From assembly GCA_001804805.1 (NCBI GenBank), contig MHBH01000068.1, forward strand, positions 59,505 through 123,504: 64,000 bases of DNA. Reading direction: 5' to 3'. The notes below the pieces were generated by a model that worked only from the letters and a program-made list of their open reading frames with translations, was not told the DNA's origin and did not search any database. Made by a program: the position numbers and the translations under genes. Source of the stretch: Lentisphaerae bacterium GWF2_49_21 (lineage in GTDB: Bacteria; Verrucomicrobiota; Lentisphaeria; Victivallales; GWF2-50-93). Below, piece by piece: positions 25,827 to 33,168 of this stretch (position 1 is the first letter of the stretch; each line of letters begins with the position of its first letter).

Positions 25827-26900
25827 ATGCTTTCTGAAAAGAGTTTGATTTTTCTTGAGCAGCTCATGAAGTGCTCCGGTCCTTCCGGATTTGAGATAGA
25901 GACCGCCGCGGTCTTCAGGAAGTACATCTCCCAGTACGCAGGAAAAGTCCATACCGACGTCACCGGAAACACGATCGGGATACTGAACGGGAAGTCGGAT
26001 TTCAAGGTGATGCTCGCGGGACATTACGACGAGATCGGTTTCCAGGTGGTCTATATCTCCGACGAAGGCCTCCTTTACCTGAGGAACGTGGGCGGCATAG
26101 ACAAGGTCACAGTTCCGGGGACTGAAGTCGAGATCCTCACGGAAAAAGGCCGCGTCCACGGAATCATCGGTAAGAAGCCCATACATCTTGTGGAGGACAA
26201 GGACAGGAACCTGGCGCTTGAAATCAAGAGTATCTGGGCCGACATCGGCGTTGAAAACAAGAAAGAAGCGGAGAAGATTGTCCGCATCGGGGATCCGGTC
26301 GCAGTCAAATCCAACTTCTGCCGCATGGGCAAGAACAGGATCATGTCAAAGGGCATGGACGACAAGATTGGCGCGTTCGTGGTCGCGGAAACCCTACGCG
26401 AACTCAGCACCAGGAAAATAAATGTCGCAGTCTACGGCGTTGGGACCGTGCAGGAGGAGCTCGGACTCCGCGGTGCGACCACCAGCGCTTTCGGCATCGC
26501 TCCCAATGTCGGTTTCGCTGTCGACGTCGGATTCGCGACCGACACGCCGGACATCGAGAAGAAGACCCTCGGCAGCATCTTCCTCGGCAAGGGTCCGATC
26601 CTCAGCAGGAGCGCCGACGACAATCCGGTGGTTGCAAGAATCCTCAGGGCTACAGCAAAGAAGCAGAACATCAAATATCAGGAGAAGGCTGGCTTCAGGG
26701 CCAGCGGAGGAACCGACACGGCCGTCATACAGCTCACGCGCGGCGGTGTCGCAACATCCCTCATCGGGATCCCGAACCGCTACATGCACACCCCCGTGGA
26801 AATGTGCGATCTCCGCGACGTGGAAGCTGCGATCAGGCTCCTGACCGAGACAATCGCGACGCTGAAACCGGGACAGACATTCATTCCGGGGATAGACTGA
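25827..26900 (+). CDS. M42-family glutamyl/leucyl aminopeptidase
   Basis: A cytosolic metallo-aminopeptidase that trims peptides. 357 residues. Metal and catalytic residues are visible in LAGHYDEIG, KGMDDKIGA, TVQEELGLRG, VDVGFATDTP and RYMHTPVEM. Full length, with AAGGAGA upstream of the ATG. Its stop is six bases before the left repeat of the GxxExxY cassette. Confidence 0.92.
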   Translation: MLSEKSLIFLEQLMKCSGPSGFEIETAAVFRKYISQYAGKVHTDVTGNTIGILNGKSDFKVMLAGHYDEIGFQVVYISDEGLLYLRNVGGIDKVTVPGTEVEILTEKGRVHGIIGKKPIHLVEDKDRNLALEIKSIWADIGVENKKEAEKIVRIGDPVAVKSNFCRMGKNRIMSKGMDDKIGAFVVAETLRELSTRKINVAVYGVGTVQEELGLRGATTSAFGIAPNVGFAVDVGFATDTPDIEKKTLGSIFLGKGPILSRSADDNPVVARILRATAKKQNIKYQEKAGFRASGGTDTAVIQLTRGGVATSLIGIPNRYMHTPVEMCDLRDVEAAIRLLTETIATLKPGQTFIPGID

Positions 26901-26906
26901 GAGCGG

Positions 26907-27344
26907 CCACAGACTTTCACAGACTAAATCACAGACTGGTTTTATGAGCAAAGAATTTTTGTATAAGGATATTACTGAAAGAATTATAAGATGTTTTTAC
27001 AATGTCCACGACGAACTCGGCGGTGGTTTTCTAGAATCTGTTTACGAAAAAGCAGTGTTATTTGAACTTAAGGGAGCTGGACTTAAAGCTGAGGCTCAGA
27101 GGGTTCTTACAGTAAAATACAAGGGTGAAGTGGTCGGAGAATTCAAGCCCGACATAGTTGTTGAGGATAGAATAATCCTGGAAATAAAGGCTGTTGGAAA
27201 TCTGGTCCCGGAACATGAGGCTCAATTGATCAACTATCTCAAGGCAACTGGAATAAAACTCGGGATTCTTGTAAATTTCGGAGACAAACTGGAATTTCAA
27301 AGAAGAATATATTAGTCTGTGGTTTAGTCTGTGAAAGTCTGTGG
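26907..27344. mobile_element. GxxExxY gene between 31-bp inverted repeats (possible mobile cassette)
   Basis: The left repeat 26907-26937 and right repeat 27314-27344 are inverted copies with one mismatch. Each holds three ACAGACT/AGTCTGT units. They sit exactly at the borders of one gene, whose stop codon overlaps the right repeat. A 23-bp solo piece of the right end is at 11590-11612. No target duplication is evident. Mobility is inferred. Confidence 0.5.
26944..27315 (+). CDS. GxxExxY-family protein (nuclease-like fold)
   Basis: 123 residues. The motif in GGGFLESVYEKAV gives the family its name, and EFKPDIVVEDRIILEIKAV (a D...E-x-K arrangement) looks like a PD-(D/E)xK nuclease core, so DNA or RNA cleavage is possible but unproven. 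AT-richer than its neighbours, and flanked by inverted repeats on both sides. Confidence 0.85.
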   Translation: MSKEFLYKDITERIIRCFYNVHDELGGGFLESVYEKAVLFELKGAGLKAEAQRVLTVKYKGEVVGEFKPDIVVEDRIILEIKAVGNLVPEHEAQLINYLKATGIKLGILVNFGDKLEFQRRIY

Positions 27345-27352
27345 CTAGAATT

Positions 27353-28459
27353 ATGGGAAAAATACATTTAATAACCGGTTCCGACGAATACGCCATCAAG
27401 AACAAGGCGCGGCAGATCATTGTTTCGCTCTGCGGAGAAGATCCCGAGGGAAATCCATGCCTCGAGATAATACATGGCGACAGCGGAGACATGAAACCAG
27501 AACAGCTGGTGATCCAGATCATCCGGTCAGTCGCGACTCCGGCATTCATGGGCTCTGCAAAGACGATATGGTTCAAGAACTTCGATTTCGAGAAATTCGA
27601 TGTGTTCAAGGATTCCAAGAAGCTCGAAAAGCTGATGGACGAGTTCCTTGAGCTGTTAAAAGCAGGATTGCATGACGACACCACTCTCATCATGAGCGTA
27701 TTCTCCGTTGACAAGCGTTCCTCCTTCTACAAGGCCTGCCAGAAGACTGCCGAGATAGTCTTCCTGGACAAAGTCGACATCATGTCCAAGGACTGGAATG
27801 ACAAGCTCCGCTCGGTCATCTATGACACCTGCAGGAAAAACGGAGTGAAGATCTCCGAGGATGCGGTCGCTTTCGTATCGGAGACCGCAGGAGTGGATGT
27901 CGGAAGGGTGCAGTCCGAGATTGAAAAGCTCACCGCCTATGTCTCCCCTGCCAGCAACATTACGCTTGCCGACTGCAGGAAGATCTGCAGCCGGACGCCT
28001 GAGACCGCCGGCTGGTCGTTCTCCAACGCTCTTGCCGAAAGGAATCTCAGGGAGGCGATTGACACCTTGAATGTTTTTTCCAACATGGACCCGAAAAAGC
28101 CCGAGATGAAGATCATATACGCGGTAATGGGCAATTTCCAGGACATGATAAAGATAAAGGCGGCGGCGCAGAAACTTTCAGTAAGACCGAGGGCGCAGTA
28201 CAATGAATTCTCCGCCAGGCTCCAGGATGTGTCTCCAGAACTGAAAATGTCGATGAAAGACGGCACGATCTTCAAATTGAATCCGTTCAGGGCCTGGAAG
28301 ATCTTCCAGTCATCCGAAAACTTCACCGACCAGGAACTTGCCGTCAATCTTTCCGAAATACTCAGGGTGAACAGGGCGCTGGTCTCTGGTGCTGTCGCGC
28401 CCATAATGGAACTCGAAGCGCTTGCAGTGAAGATCTGCAGCCGAAGGGCAAGCAAGTAA
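27353..28459 (+). CDS. holA: DNA polymerase III delta subunit
   Basis: Opens the sliding clamp as part of the clamp loader. About 368 residues: an AAA-like N-terminal domain (IHLITGSDEYAIKNKARQI), a middle segment with FVSETAGVDVGRVQSEIEKL, and the helical collar. The ATG at 27353 gives a standard start; a GTG at 27341 inside the cassette repeat is the alternative. The cassette thus supplies the DNA just upstream of this essential gene, and no clear ribosome site is left. Confidence 0.88.
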   Translation: MGKIHLITGSDEYAIKNKARQIIVSLCGEDPEGNPCLEIIHGDSGDMKPEQLVIQIIRSVATPAFMGSAKTIWFKNFDFEKFDVFKDSKKLEKLMDEFLELLKAGLHDDTTLIMSVFSVDKRSSFYKACQKTAEIVFLDKVDIMSKDWNDKLRSVIYDTCRKNGVKISEDAVAFVSETAGVDVGRVQSEIEKLTAYVSPASNITLADCRKICSRTPETAGWSFSNALAERNLREAIDTLNVFSNMDPKKPEMKIIYAVMGNFQDMIKIKAAAQKLSVRPRAQYNEFSARLQDVSPELKMSMKDGTIFKLNPFRAWKIFQSSENFTDQELAVNLSEILRVNRALVSGAVAPIMELEALAVKICSRRASK

Positions 28460-28524
28460 GTTCCAAAGAAAACACAATCCAAGAACAGCCCTTACGGGCT
28501 TAACTCCTTTGAAACTTGCCTCTG

Positions 28525-28614
28525 AAGTAGGTCGGGCTTTCCCTTGTCCCGCCGTAGCATCTTAGCGAAGGCGGAAGCCCGACAAGATGGCGGCCAGGAA
28601 TGACCGCCCTACTT
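28525..28614. repeat. AAGTAGG two-hairpin element
   Basis: Outer AAGTAGG / CCTACTT; inner GTCGGGCTT / AAGCCCGAC around a GCCGTAGCATCTTAGCG segment, then GGCGG / CCGCC. It fills much of the holA-oppC spacer, together with a half element at 28481-28505 and the copy at 28760. No gene is seen in 28460-28831. Confidence 0.7.
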
Positions 28615-28759
28615 AACCGGTAAAAGTTTCTTATTGATAAAACTGCGGCCACCGCAGTAGGCCGCTACGAACGAATTCCAAATTGCTTTTCAATATAAAG
28701 AATCTCCTGCACGTCCATTCGGATGAGCCGAAGATTCTTTATTCGCTCTTCGGATCGGG

Positions 28760-28830
28760 AGTAGGTACGGCCTTCAGGCTGTACCATCTTATTAAAAAAT
28801 CATGGGACAGGCTAAAGCCCATCCCTACTT
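28760..28830. repeat. AAGTAGG two-hairpin element touching the oppC-like stop
   Basis: AGTAGG, hairpin TACGGCC-ttc-AGGCTGTA, an AT linker, hairpin around GGGACAGGCTAAAGCC, then CCTACTT ending two bases before the stop codon of the permease gene. The same modules are found in inverted order at 38127-38198. Confidence 0.75.
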
Positions 28831-28831
28831 G

Positions 28832-30049
28832 CTATTCGCTTTTGGGATCGAATGCCCGGTGCAGTCCTTCGCCTGCGAAGTTGAAGGCGACGACGGCAAT
28901 GAAGATCGCAAACCCCGGCCAGAGCGTCAGGTGCCAGTATCTGAGAGGATCTGAAAATGCCTGTCGCAGGAGTTCTCCCCAGCTTGCCGTAGGCGCCTGC
29001 ACTCCGAAGCCAAGAAAGCTGAGTCCGCTCTCGGCAAGTATTGCGCCAGCGACCCCAAAGGTGAAACTCACCAGGATCGGTCCAGTGATGTTGGGAAGCA
29101 GATGACGGAATAATATCTTCCACACTGACACACCGAGGGATTCGCAGGCCCTGATGTATGGCATCGCCCTCTGCTGGAGCGTCTCGCCTCTCACAATACG
29201 GCTAAGTCCGGTCCACGAAGTCAGCCCGATGATTCCGATCACAAGCAGGATCGACTGCTGGCATTTGTGGTCCATCAGAATGGTCATCAGGATGAGGAGT
29301 AGCAGGAATGTCGGGAAACACATGATGATCTCGACGACCCTCATGAAAAGGAAATCTGTCCTGCCTCCGAAATATCCGCAGTACATCCCGATCAGTATCC
29401 CGAGGAACATTGTCAGTCCCGTGGCGAGGAATCCGACGGCGAGCGAGACCCTGGCCCCGTAGACCATCCTCGAAAGCACGTCCCTGCCGATCTGGTCGGC
29501 ACCGAACAGATGTTCAAGGCACGGCTTCAAAAACGGTTCAACGCAGTTCTCGAAGGGGCCGTATGGGACAGGTGCGAATATCGCAAATTCGCCCTTCTTG
29601 AGATTTGAACATTCCTTGCGCCAGTCGGTCTTCTCAAGCCTCGGTCCGACCGTAAAAAAAGGTATTATCAGGACAAATGCCCATACTGCAAGTATTCCCA
29701 GCATCAGACTTTTCCGTTTTTTCAAAAGACTCCATATGACAAGGGCTGGAACTGGAAATATCAGGACGTAGTTGAAGATCTTCTCGACGATGACCTCAGT
29801 AGTGTCCGGCGCAAAAAGATATCTCAGGAACGGAAAGGAAAGATGTCCGTCACGCAGGATCATGAGAGGCCTGCCGTTCGCAATGAACGGCGCCAGTATC
29901 GCAACAAGTACAAGGAAGCCTACACCGAAGAGTCCGATGACGGCGAACCTGTCCTTTTTAAACCTCTCCCAGACCTGGGCTCCGGGAGAATAATATGCTG
30001 TGTTTGTTTCCGGCTTATCCAATATTTTCCCCGTTAATAATAGTTGCAT
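28832..30049 (-). CDS. ABC transporter permease, OppC/DppC type
   Basis: An inner-membrane channel half for peptide-type uptake. 405 residues, longer than the usual 300 because of an N-terminal insert with extra hydrophobic segments (LIFPVPALVIWSLL, LMLGILAVWAFVLIIPFF). FGADQIGRDVLSRMVYGARVS and the cytoplasmic coupling motif near RGETLQQRAMPYIRACESLG are family hallmarks. No oppB, binding-protein or ATPase genes adjoin it here. Start not certain. Confidence 0.88.
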   Translation of the reverse strand: MQLLLTGKILDKPETNTAYYSPGAQVWERFKKDRFAVIGLFGVGFLVLVAILAPFIANGRPLMILRDGHLSFPFLRYLFAPDTTEVIVEKIFNYVLIFPVPALVIWSLLKKRKSLMLGILAVWAFVLIIPFFTVGPRLEKTDWRKECSNLKKGEFAIFAPVPYGPFENCVEPFLKPCLEHLFGADQIGRDVLSRMVYGARVSLAVGFLATGLTMFLGILIGMYCGYFGGRTDFLFMRVVEIIMCFPTFLLLLILMTILMDHKCQQSILLVIGIIGLTSWTGLSRIVRGETLQQRAMPYIRACESLGVSVWKILFRHLLPNITGPILVSFTFGVAGAILAESGLSFLGFGVQAPTASWGELLRQAFSDPLRYWHLTLWPGFAIFIAVVAFNFAGEGLHRAFDPKSE

Positions 30050-30069
30050 AATTGTATTGACTCTACAAA

Positions 30070-30119
30070 GGAGGGCGGGTTTTCCAACCCGCCAAGGCGG
30101 ACTGGAAAGTCCGCCCTCC
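30070..30119. repeat. GGAGG two-hairpin element
   Basis: GGAGG, hairpin GCGGGTT-ttcc-AACCCGC, then CGGACT-ggaa-AGTCCG, then CCTCC. Both hairpins have ttcc/ggaa loops. A decayed relative is at 8350-8445. Confidence 0.8.
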
Positions 30120-30167
30120 GTTAATTTATGTCAATTCTATTACGAGACGATTAGTAATTTATACTGT

Positions 30168-31226
30168 TCAGGTCTTCATGCTCCATGTCTCCTCCAGCAA
30201 ACCGGTACAGTCGTCAAATTCCTGCCTTGATTTGACTGACAGCAGGAAGAACAATTTCCTTGATTTGTATTTCTTCGCATAACTGACGGCCAACTCCGGA
30301 TTTGCCCATAGGATCTGCCCTTTGCCTAGGGCATCTATCTTGTCATGAAGCCATGTCCAGTCCTTTTTTTCATTGCCGGCTCCAGACACCCACTGGATGA
30401 CACCAAGCTTATCGATGCTGCAGAGGTCCTCCAGATGGCGGATCGCGTCCGGTCCGTCAAGATGGTATTCGACAGCGTCGTAACATTCCATTTCAGCTTT
30501 CAGGTACGGAAGGACGAATTCACGGAACATTTCTCCGGACAGCATGCAGGACAAATCGCACTGGGGCACATTGATACGTCCCTTGGAATAGATGCCGTGG
30601 CGGGTGATGGATCCGAGGCGTTTGTATTCGAAAAGGATCTCGTATTCTGCAAGTATCTCCTTGTAGGATTTGAGCACCTGGTCGAGGGCGCGTCGAATGA
30701 GGGCCGGCTGATCCATCATATCCAGGAGCACATCATTTGCACCGCGGACTGCGACAAGGGCGTCCAGGTTCGCGACGAAAGTCGGGGATGCGATCATTAT
30801 ATCATCACCAAAGCGTTTCTTGATCGCCTCGGCAAAATCCACAGTCCTGCGCCACCATTTCCCATGACGCTTGAATGAAAGCTCGGTCTTCTCCCAGCTG
30901 TTGACAAAGTGAAGAGGCCAACCGCCGCCTTCCCCGGGAAAAACCAGATCCGCGCCAAGCAGGATGCTGAAATGGTCGGCAGCAAATTCAAGATAGTGGA
31001 ACGGGATCGCCTCGCCTAGGAACTCATGGGTTTCCACCCAGCCGCATATCTGATCGAGCACAGGTGCGAAATTGCCGTCATGCCCGGCCGCATATGGTGG
31101 TTTTTCAACGGGGGTCTTTCCCTTTCTTGGAAGCACCGCAGACAGCATCGGCCTTTTATTAGTTCCGTTCCAAAAGGTGTCCCAGTTGTTCTTTGCCGCG
31201 TCAATATCCGATTTATAAATGCTCAT
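30168..31226 (-). CDS. Uroporphyrinogen decarboxylase-like protein (URO-D superfamily)
   Basis: 352 residues with the overall pattern of the URO-D/MtaA family: DFAEAIKKRFGDD, a PTFVANLDALVAVRG segment, EYHLDGPDAIRHLEDLCSI and VIQWVSGAG. Members of this branch are mostly methyltransferase-like proteins rather than true heme enzymes, and lack of other heme genes nearby fits that. Cytoplasmic. Substrate unknown. Confidence 0.75.
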   Translation of the reverse strand: MSIYKSDIDAAKNNWDTFWNGTNKRPMLSAVLPRKGKTPVEKPPYAAGHDGNFAPVLDQICGWVETHEFLGEAIPFHYLEFAADHFSILLGADLVFPGEGGGWPLHFVNSWEKTELSFKRHGKWWRRTVDFAEAIKKRFGDDIMIASPTFVANLDALVAVRGANDVLLDMMDQPALIRRALDQVLKSYKEILAEYEILFEYKRLGSITRHGIYSKGRINVPQCDLSCMLSGEMFREFVLPYLKAEMECYDAVEYHLDGPDAIRHLEDLCSIDKLGVIQWVSGAGNEKKDWTWLHDKIDALGKGQILWANPELAVSYAKKYKSRKLFFLLSVKSRQEFDDCTGLLEETWSMKT

Positions 31227-31314
31227 GTATTCCTTCCTAAAGGCAGTTACAATACTTGGAATTCACTCTGTTTTCATCTTGAAATGAAAAAATCCTTTCG
31301 AATAGAAGTAATCC

Positions 31315-31824
31315 CTAGCAGACAATCCCCATCTCAAAAAGCTTTCCGAGTTCGGTCTTCAGGTTTTCCGTGAAATAGTCTTTGGTCATCCCATTGCGGA
31401 GTTCCAGTACCGTCCAGAACTTCACGTCGTCGATCTCGTCCTTTGGAAAATCAAAGGGGCCTTCATAGACCGTCGAATATACGCTTGTGTTTTCTGACTC
31501 AATCTTGTTTCTAATCTTCGACTCGAAAAGATGCTTCAGGGGGAGATTAGGAGGCATTCCCAGCTCCTCCTTCATCTCACGCCGAGCGGCAGTCTCGAAA
31601 TCCTCGCCCGGCATCAGATGTCCGCCTACAGCAGTATCCCATTTGCCCGGCTGGATGTCCTTGTTCATGGAACGCTTCTGAAGTAGCATTCGCCCGTCCG
31701 GATGGAAGACAATGACGTGGGCGGTCCTGTGGATGAGCACAGGATTCCCGTGGCACTCGCCCCGTTTCGCAGTGCCGATCACGTTGTTGCTGTCATCGAC
31801 GATTTCGAAAATTTCTTCAGGCAT
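31315..31824 (-). CDS. Nudix hydrolase
   Basis: 169 residues from ATG 31824 (MPEEIFEIVDDSNNVIG). The Nudix box reads GGHLMPGEDFETAARREMKEELGM, matching GX5EX7REUXEEXGU. The layout resembles isopentenyl-diphosphate isomerase-like Nudix proteins that act on nucleoside diphosphate derivatives. Substrate unknown. The upstream extension in frame is repeat-derived and excluded. Confidence 0.85.
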   Translation of the reverse strand: MPEEIFEIVDDSNNVIGTAKRGECHGNPVLIHRTAHVIVFHPDGRMLLQKRSMNKDIQPGKWDTAVGGHLMPGEDFETAARREMKEELGMPPNLPLKHLFESKIRNKIESENTSVYSTVYEGPFDFPKDEIDDVKFWTVLELRNGMTKDYFTENLKTELGKLFEMGIVC

Positions 31825-31894
31825 TTTGAATAAACCAACTAAGAATATAGACAGGATAACAGGATTTACAGGATATTTAAAAAATTCTAAACAG

Positions 31895-31929
31895 CAACTG
31901 ACCACTGACAACCATCAACTGACAACTGA
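31895..31929. repeat. Heptad array overlapping the aroB stop
   Basis: CAACTGA, CCACTGA, CAACCAT, CAACTGA, CAACTGA. The aroB stop codon (31915-31917) and last codons (SVVS) lie inside the array. Confidence 0.75.
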
Positions 31930-33021
31930 TTCAATGGCTTCCATCACATCTTCCGCCTTCACATCCTTCACGATGGAGACTTTGCCGATCCGGACAGGCA
32001 GCACCAGACGGAGTTTTCCTTTCTCCGCCTTCTTGTCCTTGAACATGGCCTTATAAATTTTCACAGGGCTGATTCCTGTGCATAAGCTTGTTGGAAGGCC
32101 AATGGCTTGCAGTAAATATTTCTGCCTGTTTGCCAACTCCTGTGAAAATTTATTATCAAGCGCAAATTTATTACATTGGATTGCGAGATTCGCAGCCATG
32201 CACATTCCGATGGAGACAGCTTCGCCATGGGCGAATTTCCCGTAGCCTGTCACCGTCTCGATCGCATGTCCGAAAGTATGGCCGTAGTTAAGGATGGCGC
32301 GCAGGCCTGTGGTCTCGCGTTCATCCGCGCAGACGACCTTCGCCTTGAGCTCGCAGCATCTGGCGATTATCTTCCCGTATGTATTGGGTTCCATTTTCTT
32401 TATTCCATATAAATTTTTCTCGAGAAACGAGAAAAATTTATCATCCATGATGACACCATATTTCACGATCTCGGCAAGCCCGCAGCGGATCTCACGTTTG
32501 GGCAGTGTCTTGAGCACGCTGGGATCTATCAGCACAAGGCTTGGCTGCCAGAATACGCCGACCAGGTTCTTGCCTTCGGGCAGGTCGATGCCTGTCTTGC
32601 CGCCGACGCTCGAATCGACCATGGCAAGCAGGGATGTAGGGATCTGGATGAGCTTCACGCCCCGCATGTAGCTTGCTGCGACAAATCCGGCGACGTCTCC
32701 GGGAACCCCTCCTCCGAGGGCGACGATCACGGATGAACGGTCAAGCCCTGCACGGCAGGCATGCCTCAGCATCTTTCCGAACGTATCAATATTCTTCGAT
32801 GATTCTCCGGCCTTGAAGGAAACCACATGGGCCGTGGTGCCTGCGTTTTTCAATGCCTTCATTACGTACGCGCCGTATATCCTGCCCACGTTGCTGTCAG
32901 TCATGACCAGGCAACTGCGCCCGGAAACATGGTCTTTCAGGGCTGACGAACGGGTAATAATCCCCTTGCCGATGAGAATGTCATATCCGCGTTCTTTCAG
33001 ATTCACCTTGATTTTATGCAT
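31915..33021 (-). CDS. aroB: 3-dehydroquinate synthase
   Basis: Second step of the shikimate pathway, NAD- and zinc-dependent. 368 residues: VIVALGGGVPGDVAGFVAASYMRG, DSSVGGKTGID, CGLAEIVKYG, ADERETTGLRAILNYGHTFGHAIE and HGEAVSIGM. Two oddities: a perfect 14-bp hairpin (32409-32441) of the same type as the intergenic AT-stem hairpins encodes DKFFSFLEKNLY, and a six-residue insertion, NKFALD followed by NKF, comes from a short AT-rich duplication at about 32134-32175. A TGCGA-N3-TCGCA copy is at 32182. Confidence 0.95.
   Translation of the reverse strand: MHKIKVNLKERGYDILIGKGIITRSSALKDHVSGRSCLVMTDSNVGRIYGAYVMKALKNAGTTAHVVSFKAGESSKNIDTFGKMLRHACRAGLDRSSVIVALGGGVPGDVAGFVAASYMRGVKLIQIPTSLLAMVDSSVGGKTGIDLPEGKNLVGVFWQPSLVLIDPSVLKTLPKREIRCGLAEIVKYGVIMDDKFFSFLEKNLYGIKKMEPNTYGKIIARCCELKAKVVCADERETTGLRAILNYGHTFGHAIETVTGYGKFAHGEAVSIGMCMAANLAIQCNKFALDNKFSQELANRQKYLLQAIGLPTSLCTGISPVKIYKAMFKDKKAEKGKLRLVLPVRIGKVSIVKDVKAEDVMEAIESVVS
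32409..32441. repeat. AT-stem hairpin inside aroB
   Basis: ATAAATTTTTCTCG / CGAGAAAAATTTAT, loop AGAAA. The outer ten bases are identical to the intergenic hairpin at 4218. Confidence 0.7.
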
Positions 33022-33168
33022 GGGAATACTCCATATTATCCACTTTCCCTTAAATTATGGAACAAAATCCTTATTTCAAATGTCAAATACAACAAAGAAT
33101 AGAGTAGACAGAATATACAAGGGCTGGAAAGAGAGTATTTTCGTGTCAAAGGAAAGGTGCAGGGACAG

